A DNA stretch of 33,346 nt, from NCBI GenBank assembly GCA_003137075.1, contig PLES01000064.1, positions 1 through 33,346 on the forward strand, read 5' to 3'. Shown here one piece after another: positions 12,960 through 21,981 of this stretch. The stretch's first letter is position 1. Each line of letters begins with the position of its first letter. This stretch comes from Solirubrobacterales bacterium (GTDB lineage Bacteria > Actinomycetota > Thermoleophilia > Solirubrobacterales > Solirubrobacteraceae). The notes under the pieces are model-generated. The model was not told the DNA's origin and ran no database searches. It was given only the letters and a program-made list of their open reading frames with translations. Position numbers and translations under genes: made by a program.

Positions 12960-15350
12960 TCAGACCGGTGCGGTCATGCCGAGCTGGCCGGTTACGCTGA
13001 AATCGAGATCGCCCGCGGGCATAGGCTTGCTGATCAGATAGCCCTGGGCGAGGTCACAGCCGAAGCTGGTGAGCAGCTCAAGCGTGGCGGCGTCCTCGAC
13101 ACCCTCTGCGACGACGCGTAGGCCGAGCGAATGCGCAAGCTCGATGGTCGACTGAACAATCGCCACATCGCGCCCGGCGGAAGCTGTCGCGAGCTCGGTG
13201 ATGAAGCTGCGATCGAGTTTCAGCTCGCCGACGGCGAGGCTGCCCAGGTAGGCAAGCGACGTGAAGCCGGCACCGAAGTCATCGACCGAGACGATCACGC
13301 CGAGATCTCGCATCTCCTCTATCGCTGCCTTCGACCGATCGAGGTCAGAGATCGCAGAGGTCTCGGTGACCTCCAGGACCAGCGCCTCCGGTGGAAGCTG
13401 ATTGTGCTCAAGCGAGCGCTTGACCATCGACGAGAAGTCCGGACCCACGAGGTTCGTCGGGGAGACGTTGACTGAGACGGTCAAGGACTGGCCGTCCGCA
13501 CGCCACGCCGCGCATTGCGCCATTGCATCCTCGAGCACCATCTCCGTCAGCTGATCCATCAAGCCTGATTCCTCGGCCAGCGGAATGAACGCGGGAGGCG
13601 GCACGAAGCCGAGCCGGGGGTGGAGCCAGCGAAGCAGCGCTTCGACCGAGACGATTTCACCGGTCCGCAGATCGGCTTGGGGCTGGTAGTAGAGCTCCAG
13701 CTGGTGCTGCTCGATGGCGACACGCAACTCTTCAGCTAGCACGAGCTTGTCGCCCTCGCCGTCCAGGTCGTCCTGGAAGATCGCGAGGTCGTGCCCGGCG
13801 CTCTTGGCGCGGTACATCGCTAGGTCCGCGCAGCGCACCAGATCGGCCGCATTGGTGGCATCCTGCGGCGCCACGGCGATGCCGATGCTCGCGCCTACGT
13901 GTGCGCGGACGCCATCAATCAAGAAACTCTGCTCAAGCCGCGCGGTCAGCCGCTGGGCGACCATGGCGGCGTAGTCAGCATCGGCGTCGGGCAGCACGAC
14001 CGCAAACTCGTCGCCGCCCAGCCGTACGAACAGGTCGGTGCTTCGCAGCGACCCCTCGAGCCGTGAACCAAGCTGGCGCAGCAGCTCATCGCCGGCTGCG
14101 TGTCCAAACGAGTCGTTAACTTCCTTGAAGTGATTGAGGTCGATGAAGAGGAAGGACAGCTGATCTGGAAGCATGTCGGAGTCGGCCTGCTCGGGCAGCA
14201 ATGCGTCGAGCGTGTGAAACAACGCGCGGCGGTTGAGCAGGCCAGTCAGCTGGTCGGTGACGGCCTGGCGGTGACGCTCTTCCGTGAGCCGACGCAGAGC
14301 TCCGACTGTCAGGCCGGATCGCACGCCGGCGGCGACCAGCGTCGCGACGGCAAGTCCGACGCCGACGACCACCACGTGCTGCAGGGCCCCGACGCAGAGG
14401 ATCGCGAGCGCGGCGAACGCGGCCATGTAGGGCAAGGTGAACCCGGGCGGCCGCTGATCGCTCAGGCTCTTGGTGCCGCGCTTTGGCAGCCAGGTGGCCA
14501 GCGAAACGAGCAGCGTGTAGCTCGGCCATGCGATCGCGTTCGCGAAGCTCCCGATATGGCTTGAGCCGATTGATGACGAGAACAGGTTGAACGTGTCGCC
14601 GACGACGATCATCGCGAAGCCTGCAGCGAGCATCAGCCACGGTGCCGTGGCGCGACCAGGAAGGATCGCGGTGCCGCCTACGACCATCACCAGCAGCAGC
14701 AGGTCGCCGATCGGGTAGGCGAGGTTGGTCGCCACCGAGATGCTGCTGCCGCCGGCATCGTGCAGGACCCCGTGGAATGCGAACGCTGCGCAGACCGCGG
14801 CCGCCCCGAGTCCCGCGATCGCACCGTCGAGCCACGTGCTGACGCTGAAGCTGATCGCCTCACGCCGGAACAGCAACACCAGCGCTCCATAGGTAACCGG
14901 GTAGAAGGCTAGGTAGAAGACGTCGGCGAGTCCAGGAGATGGGGGTGTGCCACCGCCCAGCGACTGAATCGTGAGCACGATGTCGCCGGCCGCCCAAGTC
15001 AGAATGCCGATCCCGAGCAGCAAGGTAACGGAGCGCCGGGTGCGGCTGAAATACGCCCGCGCCAGGCAGAGCACGCCTGCGATCAACTCGCCGGCATCAA
15101 CTCCCCAGCCATCGATCGCCGTGGAATACTGACCGGCGGGGCGTACGAGCACGAAAAGCGCGTAGGCGACCAGCCCGAGCCCGAGCAACCCGTACGCAGC
15201 CCAAAGCGCCGGGGGGACGCGCTCGGTTCCGCCAGTCGGTCGCCGGCGCTCATGAATCAAGCTAGATCCGGATGCATCTCCCGCGTCCGTGCCCTCGTTT
15301 AGCCGCGTCGACTGCATTCCCGACTTATCGGACTGCGTGCGCCTAAGCAT
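12960..15350 (-). CDS. Membrane-bound GGDEF-EAL c-di-GMP enzyme
   Basis: 796 aa. About nine to ten TM helices in residues 48-345, with no recognised periplasmic domain. GGDEF domain at about 358-525: GGDEF at 445-449 and the inhibitory I-site RSTD at 436-439, correctly five residues earlier. EAL domain at about 540-790: EALLRW at 570-575, NVS at 628-630, TET at 662-664, DDFGAG at 690-695, KLD at 711-713, Glu749 in VVAEGVED. Both active sites therefore look intact, so it could make (from two GTP) and break (to pGpG) cyclic di-GMP. Flanked by two tRNA genes with no partner gene. ATG 15350 lacks a clear ribosome site; Met12 is an alternative start. Confidence 0.93.
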   Translation of the reverse strand: MLRRTQSDKSGMQSTRLNEGTDAGDASGSSLIHERRRPTGGTERVPPALWAAYGLLGLGLVAYALFVLVRPAGQYSTAIDGWGVDAGELIAGVLCLARAYFSRTRRSVTLLLGIGILTWAAGDIVLTIQSLGGGTPPSPGLADVFYLAFYPVTYGALVLLFRREAISFSVSTWLDGAIAGLGAAAVCAAFAFHGVLHDAGGSSISVATNLAYPIGDLLLLVMVVGGTAILPGRATAPWLMLAAGFAMIVVGDTFNLFSSSIGSSHIGSFANAIAWPSYTLLVSLATWLPKRGTKSLSDQRPPGFTLPYMAAFAALAILCVGALQHVVVVGVGLAVATLVAAGVRSGLTVGALRRLTEERHRQAVTDQLTGLLNRRALFHTLDALLPEQADSDMLPDQLSFLFIDLNHFKEVNDSFGHAAGDELLRQLGSRLEGSLRSTDLFVRLGGDEFAVVLPDADADYAAMVAQRLTARLEQSFLIDGVRAHVGASIGIAVAPQDATNAADLVRCADLAMYRAKSAGHDLAIFQDDLDGEGDKLVLAEELRVAIEQHQLELYYQPQADLRTGEIVSVEALLRWLHPRLGFVPPPAFIPLAEESGLMDQLTEMVLEDAMAQCAAWRADGQSLTVSVNVSPTNLVGPDFSSMVKRSLEHNQLPPEALVLEVTETSAISDLDRSKAAIEEMRDLGVIVSVDDFGAGFTSLAYLGSLAVGELKLDRSFITELATASAGRDVAIVQSTIELAHSLGLRVVAEGVEDAATLELLTSFGCDLAQGYLISKPMPAGDLDFSVTGQLGMTAPV

Positions 15351-15431
15351 GAGTTATGCGGCGCGCTCTGGCCCTCGCGTCCAGCACCGTCTGAGCCCCG
15401 TCACCGCGGGCGGCCCAGCCGCTGGAAAACA

Positions 15432-15518
15432 CGGAGGGGGCGGGATTCGAACCCGCGGTCGGCTTGCACCGACGCTGGTTTTCAAGACCAGTGCATTCAA
15501 CCGCTCTGCCACCCCTCC
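15432..15518 (-). tRNA. tRNA-Ser (anticodon TGA)
   Basis: 87 nt, no CCA. Acceptor GGAGGGG/CCCCTCC, discriminator G as required for tRNA-Ser. Anticodon stem CTGGT/ACCAG with loop CTTGAAA gives TGA. The long variable arm GCGTCGGTGCAAGCCGACC marks it as a class II tRNA. Confidence 0.95.
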
Positions 15519-15610
15519 AAGGGTCGGCGTCGCGGATCGTAGCGCCCGCGGGCGCGCGGGACGAACCCGCGTAGCTCGCGGCGGTGCTCGCCAAGTGCTA
15601 CTCATACCTT

Positions 15611-16144
15611 ATGAGCAAGCTCAACACAGTCAGGATGTACCTGCACCACGCGCCCAAGCTCTCAGAGGCGACCGACCTCTACCAGCACAAGGTGACCCTG
15701 CTGGATGGCGGCGAGTTTGACCTTTCGAATCTGCGGGGCCACCCGACCTTGATCGTGAACACGGCCAGCAAGTGCGGATTCACGCCGCAGTATGAGGGGC
15801 TCCAGTCCATCTACGAGCGCTATCACGAGCGTGGCCTTGAGATCATCGGGACGCCCTCCGGGGACTTCGCCGACCAGGAGTTCGAGCAGGCGCAGGAGAT
15901 CGGAGCCTTCTGCCAGAAGAACTACGGCGTCGCGTTTCCGTTGACCGAGCGCATGTCCGTGCGGGAGGACCCGGCGCCGCTCTGGCACGACCTCACCCTG
16001 CAGCCGAACTCGGCGCCGCCCAAGTGGAACTTCACCAAGTACCTGATTGGGGCAGACGGCCGCCTGATCAAGCACTGGGGCTCGATGACCAAGCCTGACG
16101 GGCCCGCGATCACCGCGGCGATCGAGTCGGCGCTCGGCGACTGA
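15611..16144 (+). CDS. Glutathione peroxidase family protein, probably thioredoxin-dependent 2-Cys type
   Basis: 177 aa, cytoplasmic thiol peroxidase reducing hydroperoxides. Peroxidatic Cys55 in NTASKCGFTPQYEGL, resolving Cys101 in AFCQKNYGVAFP as in yeast Gpx3, Trp139-Asn140 in PKWNFTKYLI. The family usually has CNQF in its second motif; here it is SGDF, so the catalytic Gln is replaced by Asp85. A resolving Cys and no dimer loop suggest thioredoxin as the electron donor. ATG 15611 gives a 20-residue extension; Met9 is an alternative start, and neither has a strong ribosome site. It stands alone between two opposite tRNA-Ser genes. Confidence 0.9.
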   Translation: MSKLNTVRMYLHHAPKLSEATDLYQHKVTLLDGGEFDLSNLRGHPTLIVNTASKCGFTPQYEGLQSIYERYHERGLEIIGTPSGDFADQEFEQAQEIGAFCQKNYGVAFPLTERMSVREDPAPLWHDLTLQPNSAPPKWNFTKYLIGADGRLIKHWGSMTKPDGPAITAAIESALGD

Positions 16145-16173
16145 TTTACGCTTCGCCAGGATCCAAGGAATAG

Positions 16174-16201
16174 AAAAGGCCCGCATATATGCGGGCCTTT
16201 T
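16174..16201. terminator. Bidirectional rho-independent terminator
   Basis: A perfect 28-bp palindrome (half AAAAGGCCCGCATA), with a four-T run on each strand. It ends the peroxidase transcript on the plus strand and the tRNA-Ser(GCT) transcript on the minus strand. Confidence 0.93.
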
Positions 16202-16208
16202 GCTTTAG

Positions 16209-16298
16209 CGGAGAGGAAGAGATTCGAACTCTCGATGGAGCTTTAAACCCCATACTCGCTTAGCAGGCGAGCGCCTTCAGCCACTCGGCCACCTCTCC
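16209..16298 (-). tRNA. tRNA-Ser (anticodon GCT)
   Basis: 90 nt, no CCA. Acceptor GGAGAGG/CCTCTCC, discriminator G. Anticodon stem CTCGC/GCGAG with loop CTGCTAA gives GCT (AGC/AGT codons). It has the long class II variable arm. Followed directly by the bidirectional terminator. Confidence 0.95.
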
Positions 16299-16397
16299 GT
16301 ATCGGCCCGGCTGTAAGGCCCGAGCGCTCGCGAGAGTGTAGAGGTCGGGCCGTTCTTTCGGCGCCCGGAAACTTATCGGGTCGAAGGAGTCCAGTTA

Positions 16398-16427
16398 TTG
16401 TGCTAGGCTGCCGATTACAGGTATAGA
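16398..16427 (+). promoter_or_regulatory. Probable sigma70-type promoter of the efflux-TetR operon
   Basis: TTGTGC, 18-bp spacer, TATAGA. It ends 57 bp before the TTG start of the pump gene and shows a better match to both boxes than its surroundings. Any operator for the downstream TetR gene is not evident. Confidence 0.5.
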
Positions 16428-16484
16428 CCGTCCCGTAATTCGCGCGCTCGGCTCGCACTTCCCTCAGAGCTCCCAGGAGAACCC

Positions 16485-18101
16485 TTGTCACCCGAACTCA
16501 TCCAGAAACGCCGCTGGCAGATCCTCGGCGTGCTGGTTCTCAGCCTGCTGGTAGTCGTACTCGACACCAGCATCCTCAACGTCGCCCTCAAGACGCTCGC
16601 CGAGCCGAAGCCGAAGGGCCTTGGCGCAAGCCAGGAGCAGCTGGAGTGGGCGACCAACGCTTACACGCTCGCCTTCGCCGGCCTGCTCTTCACCTGGAGC
16701 ATCCTCGGCGACCGGGTTGGGCGAAAGTCGATTCTGCTCGGCGGCATGGTCGCCTTCGGTATCTCCTCCGCACTCTGCGCCTACGCCACCTCGCCCGGCG
16801 AGCTGATCTTCTTCCGCGCGCTGATGGGCATCAGCGGAGCGGCGGTGATGCCGACGACGGTCTCGATCATCTCGAACGTCTTCGAGCCCAAGGAACGGGC
16901 CAAGGCGATCGGTATCTGGGCCGGTGCCGTGGGCATCGCGCTCGCGATCGGCCCGATCACAGGCGGCCTACTGCTCGCGCACTTCTGGTGGGGTTCGGTC
17001 TTCCTGGTCAACGTGCCGATCGTCGTGGTTGCGGTGGCGCTGATGATTCGCCTGGTCCCGAACTCGCGTAACCCCACGCCGGGTCGGCTTGACCCGGTCG
17101 GCGTGATCCTCTCGGTGATCGGGATCACCGTCTTCGTCTTCGGCATCGTGCGTGGCGGCGACCTGGGCTGGGGGAGCGCTCAGGCGCTGGTACCGCTCGC
17201 GATCGGCGTGGGCGTGCTCATTGCCTTTGTCGCCTGGGAGCGCCAGTACGAGGCGCCGATCCTCGACACCAGGCTGTTCGCCAGCGCCCGCTTCTCCGCC
17301 TGTGCGGCGATTGTGATGCTGCTGTTCTGCGCCTACATGGGCCTGGTCTTCGTGATCTCGTTCTACTTCCAGTCGGCGCGCGGCTACTCCCCGCTTCACT
17401 CCGGCGCACAGCTGCTGCCGCTCGCTGTCGGGCAGATCATCTTCTCCTCACGCAGCTCCGACTTCGTCAAGCGCTTCGGCGCGCGCCCGGTGATCACCGG
17501 CGGCCTGCTGCTGCTGGCGGTGAGCTTCATCTACTACACGCAGGCCGGCGCCCACTCTCCCGTGGTGCCGCTCTTGATCATCCTCTTCCTGCAGGGCGTC
17601 GGCGTCGGGCTTGTGATGCCGCCTGTCACAAGCTCAATCCAGGCCTCGGTGCCGCGCCACCGCGCCGGTGAGGCCTCGGCGATCAGCAACACCTCGCGTC
17701 AGATCGGTGGCGCGCTGGGCGTTGCGATCATCGGCGCGGTCCTGGCGTCCGCTTACCGCTCGGGCATCAACCCGCATCTGGCGACGATCCCGGCGCTCGC
17801 GCACGACCCGTCGGCCGCGAAGGCGGTAGGCGCCTCGATCACTGCCACGCTGGCGTTCGCGCAGCACGTCGGACCCGCCGCCCATTCGCTGATCGCGCCG
17901 GCCGTGAGCTCGTTCATCCACGGCATGCACGAGGCGGCGATCTGCTCCGCCGTGGTCTGTGGGGTCGCGGCGATCGCGGCAGCGGCCTGGATGCCGACAC
18001 GTGCCGCGGCCGCCGCTATTGAGGCAGCCGCAACTGGTGTGGGCGCGCCCGCTGGCGCGCCCGCCATCGAAGCCGCTACCCGAGTCACGGTCGAGGCTTG
18101 A
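16485..18101 (+). CDS. MFS efflux transporter, DHA2 (14-TM) type
   Basis: 538 aa inner-membrane antiporter. TM1 contains VVVLDTSILNVALKTL, motif A GDRVGRKSILLGG follows TM2, RALMGISGAAVMPTTVS is TM4, and motif C AVGIALAIGPITGGLLL is in TM5. The C-terminal 40 residues are Ala/Gly-rich and hydrophilic-poor, an unusual tail. Start TTG 16485 is preceded by AGGAG at normal spacing. Its stop TGA shares a base with the ATG of the TetR gene (translational coupling), so pump and regulator form an operon in which the regulator probably senses a pump substrate. Confidence 0.92.
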   Translation: MSPELIQKRRWQILGVLVLSLLVVVLDTSILNVALKTLAEPKPKGLGASQEQLEWATNAYTLAFAGLLFTWSILGDRVGRKSILLGGMVAFGISSALCAYATSPGELIFFRALMGISGAAVMPTTVSIISNVFEPKERAKAIGIWAGAVGIALAIGPITGGLLLAHFWWGSVFLVNVPIVVVAVALMIRLVPNSRNPTPGRLDPVGVILSVIGITVFVFGIVRGGDLGWGSAQALVPLAIGVGVLIAFVAWERQYEAPILDTRLFASARFSACAAIVMLLFCAYMGLVFVISFYFQSARGYSPLHSGAQLLPLAVGQIIFSSRSSDFVKRFGARPVITGGLLLLAVSFIYYTQAGAHSPVVPLLIILFLQGVGVGLVMPPVTSSIQASVPRHRAGEASAISNTSRQIGGALGVAIIGAVLASAYRSGINPHLATIPALAHDPSAAKAVGASITATLAFAQHVGPAAHSLIAPAVSSFIHGMHEAAICSAVVCGVAAIAAAAWMPTRAAAAAIEAAATGVGAPAGAPAIEAATRVTVEA

Positions 18102-18712
18102 TGATGGCCATCGAGGCCTCGCCCAGCGCCAAGCGGGGGCGACCCCGCAGCGCCGCCTCCGAGCAGGCGATCCTCACCGCAGCGCTGGATCTGCTGGCCG
18201 AGGGCCAGGGTCCGGCGACGCTCTCAATCGCCGCGATCGCGCGGCGCGCCGGGGCCGGTAAGGACACGATCTACCGGCGCTGGCAGAGCAAGGAGGACCT
18301 GCTGGTCGATGCGCTCGCGGCGCAGGTCGGCGAGCTGGACCTCCCGATCGAGATGCCGCTCGAAGAGGCGCTGGTGATGGTGATCAGCGCGATGATCGCG
18401 CGACTACAGGATGAGCGCGCGCGCAAGATCATGCGCAGCATGCAGGGCGCCGGCGACGACTTCCCGAGGCTGCGTGAGCGCTATTACGAGCAGGTCGTCC
18501 GGCGCCGGCATGAGGCGGTCGCCGAGCGCGTGGAGGCCGCAGTCGCTCGCGGGGAGATCGCTGACAGCCCGGCGCTGCGTCACGCGATCGAGATGCCCTT
18601 CCATCACGCCTTGATGCGGGCGCTCGAGGATGACCCGATCACAGGTGATCCGGTGCAGGCCGCGACCGAGCTCGTCGAGATCGTAATGCGCGGGCTGCCG
18701 CGGGCGGCTTAG
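18101..18712 (+). CDS. TetR family regulator coupled to the upstream pump
   Basis: 203 aa. The basic N-terminal tail (KRGRPRS) precedes the TetR DNA-binding domain: EQAILTAALDLLAEG and the helix-turn-helix LSIAAIARRAGAGKDTIYRRWQSKEDLL (about 46-75). The C-terminal part is a ligand/dimer domain with no further motif. ATG 18101 overlaps the pump's stop by one base; ATG 18104 is equally usable. Its role as repressor of its own operon is inference. Convergent with the third pump, 12 bp apart. Confidence 0.9.
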   Translation: MMAIEASPSAKRGRPRSAASEQAILTAALDLLAEGQGPATLSIAAIARRAGAGKDTIYRRWQSKEDLLVDALAAQVGELDLPIEMPLEEALVMVISAMIARLQDERARKIMRSMQGAGDDFPRLRERYYEQVVRRRHEAVAERVEAAVARGEIADSPALRHAIEMPFHHALMRALEDDPITGDPVQAATELVEIVMRGLPRAA

Positions 18713-18724
18713 CGGGGCACCCGT

Positions 18725-20287
18725 TCAGAAGTCGACGACGACCTGCGGCTTGAGTTCGTCAAGCCGCGCCGGCCCGGCAGAGCGGGGCACAGGTCGGCAG
18801 AGCCAGGCGAACAACAGCACGGCGACGAGACTGATCAGTGCTTCGATGCGGAAGCTTGAGTGAAAAGCGGCGATCGTGTGCGCCATCGGGTGTTGTCCGG
18901 CGCCTGCGCCCAGCTCGCCCTGCAGGATGATCGCGGCGATCACGGTGCCGAACGCTGCCCCGAGGCGCATCGTCACGGCCACCAGCGGGGAGGCGTGGGA
19001 GAGCTGCTCCGGGGCGAGCCGTTCGTAACAGATGGCCGTGGCGGGAACCCAGCTCAGCCCCGCCGCGAAACCGGCCACCAGCAGCGTCACGCAGACGACA
19101 GCCTCTGGCGTGGTTGGGTCGAACAGCGCCAGCGACGCGGTCGTCACGACGAAGGTGCACCCGCCGAAGCTGCCGAGCAGCAGTCCGCGGCGTCCGTCAC
19201 TGCGCCGGCCGGCCGCCCACATGCCGAGCACCGTGCCGAACCCCTGCGGCGCCAGCAACAGGCCGGCCGTGACGGGAGTCGCATGCCGCAGTTGCTGAAA
19301 GCAGAGTGGCAGCAGGACCAAAGTCCCGAACCAGGCGAGGTCAAACACGAAGACCGAGATCGCGCCCGCGGCGAAGCTGCGCCGCGCGAACAGCCGTAGG
19401 TCGAGCAGCGGGTGGTTCGAGCGCAATGCGTGCCGGACGAAATCGAGAATCAGAATCACGCCGGCACCCAGCGGCAACAGCGCTGAGAGCGCTAACAGGT
19501 TGCCTGTCGCCTGTGCCTGGGCGAGCCCGAATACGGTGGCAGGCACACCGACGCTCAGCCGCAGCAGGCCGGAGAGGTCGAGCCGCCCGGCCGGACGTGC
19601 CGGCAGCGCCGGCAACAGGTAGAACGCGGCAACCGTCGCGAGCAGGCTCACGGGCACGTTGACCAGGAAGATCCAGCGCCAGCCGAGGCCGCCGATGATC
19701 ACGCCGCCGAGCGTCGGGCCGATCATCGAGCCGAGCGAGCTGACCATCCAGACACGGCTGATCATCCGTCCCATGCGGCTCGGACCGCCCAACTCCGCGG
19801 CGATCAGCTGGCCGATCGGCACGAGCATACCGCCGGCGACACCCTGCAGAAGCCGGCAGCCGACCAGCATCGTCAGCGAGCCTGCGAGTGCGCAGAACCC
19901 TGAGCTGAGGCCGAACAGGGCGAGCGCGAGGACGTAGACGCGTCGCGCGCCGAAGCGCCGTGACGCCCAGCCGCTCACGGGGATCACGGCGGCGACGCTC
20001 AGCAGGTAAGCGGTCATCACCCACTGCACGTCGGCGACCGAAGTGCGCAGATCGCGTTCGAGCGTGTTGAGCGCGACGTTGGTCACGGTCGCGTCGATCG
20101 CTGACATCAGCGCGCCGAGACAGACGATCGTGAGGGCGAGTTGCAGGGTGCGAGAGTCAGGCTGCGCTGGGCGGGACTGTGAGCCTGCGGCGGCCACGTC
20201 GCTGCGATGCCCTCGGCCGGCGACGTGGGCGGCCCGCGAGCCGTCACCGCGCCGCAGACGACGGCTCGTTTTGGCAGTTGTGGCCAT
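18725..20287 (-). CDS. MFS efflux transporter, DHA2 (EmrB-like) type
   Basis: 520 aa. It has a long (about 45-residue) basic, low-complexity cytoplasmic N-terminus before TM1, which carries GALMSAIDATVTNVALNTL. Motif A is the variant SGWASRRFGARRV; TM4 is CRLLQGVAGGMLVPIGQ; motif C is VSSLGSMIGPTLGGVII in TM5. About 14 TM segments. ATG 20287 is chosen, but TTG 20296 is in frame and neither has a strong ribosome site. It is divergent from a LysR gene with a 68-bp shared spacer, the classical arrangement for LysR control of an efflux or export gene. Confidence 0.9.
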   Translation of the reverse strand: MATTAKTSRRLRRGDGSRAAHVAGRGHRSDVAAAGSQSRPAQPDSRTLQLALTIVCLGALMSAIDATVTNVALNTLERDLRTSVADVQWVMTAYLLSVAAVIPVSGWASRRFGARRVYVLALALFGLSSGFCALAGSLTMLVGCRLLQGVAGGMLVPIGQLIAAELGGPSRMGRMISRVWMVSSLGSMIGPTLGGVIIGGLGWRWIFLVNVPVSLLATVAAFYLLPALPARPAGRLDLSGLLRLSVGVPATVFGLAQAQATGNLLALSALLPLGAGVILILDFVRHALRSNHPLLDLRLFARRSFAAGAISVFVFDLAWFGTLVLLPLCFQQLRHATPVTAGLLLAPQGFGTVLGMWAAGRRSDGRRGLLLGSFGGCTFVVTTASLALFDPTTPEAVVCVTLLVAGFAAGLSWVPATAICYERLAPEQLSHASPLVAVTMRLGAAFGTVIAAIILQGELGAGAGQHPMAHTIAAFHSSFRIEALISLVAVLLFAWLCRPVPRSAGPARLDELKPQVVVDF

Positions 20288-20312
20288 GGCTTTCAATCTA
20301 GGCGGCGTTTAT

Positions 20313-20330
20313 GATTTACTCAAATGAATC
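20313..20330. promoter_or_regulatory. Candidate LysR-type binding site in the divergent spacer
   Basis: AT-rich island with ATTT-ACTC-AAAT inside GATT-N10-AATC, which contains a T-N11-A spacing typical of LysR boxes. It lies between the pump and regulator starts. The motif is short and degenerate, so this is only a candidate. Confidence 0.4.
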
Positions 20331-20355
20331 CTTTTTGCGGTTTTGATCGATATTT

Positions 20356-21279
20356 ATGAACGAAGAACTGATCGAGGCGCGCTCGCTGACGACCCTGGTC
20401 ACGGTCGCCGACCTGGGTTCGTTCCGCGGCGCGGCTCGCACGCTTGGCTACACGCAGTCGGCGATCTCACACCAGGTCGCGACGATTGAGCGCAAGCTCG
20501 GCGTGACGCTCTTCGTACGGCCCGGCGGCCGTGGCAAGATCACGCTCACCCCGCTCGGCGAGCGCGTCTACCAGCACGCCCAGCGTGTGCTCGCGGCGAG
20601 CCAGGCGCTCGAAGCAGACATCCGAGCGGCGGTGGCCGGCGAGCGAGGAACCCTGAGGATCGGCGTATCGCAGAGCACCTGCGCGATGCTCGCGAAGCCG
20701 CTCGCGCAGCTGCGCCGGCAGAACCCGGGGATCGAGGTCTCGCTGATCAATGCGGTGACCGCGGAAGCGCTGGTTCAACAGCTCGACCAGGGTCAGATCG
20801 ACCTCGGCCTCTACATCAACGTCGATCCCGACGACCGCGTGGTCACGATGCCGCTGTTCGACGACACCTGGATGATCGTCGCGCACCGTGACCATCCGCT
20901 CGCCGCGTCCACCTCGGTCACGCTCGACGCGCTCGACGGCACCAACATGATCGCCTGGCACCAGCGCTGGCGCGCCCAAGCGAACCTCGAACGGGTCTGG
21001 CGGCAGCGCGGGATCCGTCCCCGCATCGTCTACCGGACGGATGACAACCTGATGATCCAGCGCCTGGTCGCTGCCGGGCTCGGCTGCGCCTGTATCGGCA
21101 TCCTCTCGGCGAGTGAGCTGCTCGAGCCGCGCCTGCGCCGCATCACCCTCCGGGATGAGCTGCCGCCACGCACGCTGGCGCTCTGCCATGCCCGCAACCG
21201 TGAGCTACCGGCGGCTGTCCTATTCCTGATCGACGCGGTCAAGCGCCTGACGCCACCTGATCCCGGCCGGCTGGTCTAA
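20356..21279 (+). CDS. LysR-type transcriptional regulator
   Basis: 307 aa. The winged helix-turn-helix is at about 8-67 (LTTLVTVADLGSFRGAARTLGYTQSAISHQVATIERKLG); the linker helix follows, then the periplasmic-binding-protein-like effector domain from about 95 (GTLRIGVSQSTCAML). Length is normal for the family. ATG 20356 has no ribosome site, so the mRNA may be leaderless. It should activate or repress the divergent efflux gene in response to a small molecule; the effector is unknown. Confidence 0.93.
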   Translation: MNEELIEARSLTTLVTVADLGSFRGAARTLGYTQSAISHQVATIERKLGVTLFVRPGGRGKITLTPLGERVYQHAQRVLAASQALEADIRAAVAGERGTLRIGVSQSTCAMLAKPLAQLRRQNPGIEVSLINAVTAEALVQQLDQGQIDLGLYINVDPDDRVVTMPLFDDTWMIVAHRDHPLAASTSVTLDALDGTNMIAWHQRWRAQANLERVWRQRGIRPRIVYRTDDNLMIQRLVAAGLGCACIGILSASELLEPRLRRITLRDELPPRTLALCHARNRELPAAVLFLIDAVKRLTPPDPGRLV

Positions 21280-21305
21280 GAGCCTGTCTCTAAACGCCGG
21301 GCAGG

Positions 21306-21959
21306 CTACTCGCCCGACGGCTTCGTCGGAGCGGTACCGAAGACGTGATCCCAGAACGGTGCGCTGACGCCGTAGCCGCGGTCATGGTCCTGGAAGTGAT
21401 GACGCATGTGCAGCTCGCGCAGGCGCTTACCGAGCGCCGTGGTCGGGCGGTGATGGTGCACGTGGTAGTGGAGCATGTCGTAGTACAGGTAGCCCGCCAG
21501 GAAAGCGGCGCCGAACGGATAGAAGGCCGGTGCGCCCAGCACCAAATAGAAGACGAGGATGAACAACGAGGAAAGCGGCACGCTCACCGACGGAGGCATC
21601 ACCAAGCGCATGGGGTCGTTCGGATGGTCATGGTGCACGCCGTGCATGATCCAGTGCAGTCGCGCGCCGATCCCGTGATCAGGCTCGAAGTGGAAGACCA
21701 GACGGTGCAGCCAGTACTCGGTGAGCGTCCAGACCAGATAGCCGCCGAGGATCCAGACCGCGGCCATCGCCCCGACCCCGTTGACAAACCCGAGCACCAG
21801 CATCGCTACGATCACCGGCACGAACAGGAACAGCGGTACCAGCGGGTGTACGCGGGAGACTTTGTCGAGCCACTTGCTCTCAAACATGGCCGGTGAGGCG
21901 CGGAGCAGCTCGCTGCGGCTGAGTCCCTCAAGTTCTTCAGGGTGTACGGCGGCAGACAT
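21306..21959 (-). CDS. Fatty acid hydroxylase / sterol desaturase superfamily membrane enzyme (FA2H-like)
   Basis: 217 aa, integral membrane di-iron oxygenase. The His clusters that bind the two irons are all present: EYWLHRLVFH, HWIMHGVHHDHP, HYHVHHHRP and HMRHHF. Four hydrophobic segments flank them (about 40-80 and 125-160). The PNDPMRLVMPP segment after the second cluster is typical of the FA2H/Scs7 branch, which hydroxylates fatty acyl chains of ceramides and related lipids; the bacterial substrate is unknown. ATG 21959 is preferred; the in-frame TTG 21995 would overlap the divergent gene start. Only 22 bp separate the two divergent start codons. Confidence 0.85.
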   Translation of the reverse strand: MSAAVHPEELEGLSRSELLRASPAMFESKWLDKVSRVHPLVPLFLFVPVIVAMLVLGFVNGVGAMAAVWILGGYLVWTLTEYWLHRLVFHFEPDHGIGARLHWIMHGVHHDHPNDPMRLVMPPSVSVPLSSLFILVFYLVLGAPAFYPFGAAFLAGYLYYDMLHYHVHHHRPTTALGKRLRELHMRHHFQDHDRGYGVSAPFWDHVFGTAPTKPSGE

Positions 21960-21981
21960 CTTCGTAAACGATAGCTGAGCG

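Noticed and set aside
14116-14835. Long antisense or shifted frame inside the GGDEF-EAL gene
   Set aside because: Arg-rich shadow of a high-GC gene with complete domain motifs in the main frame.
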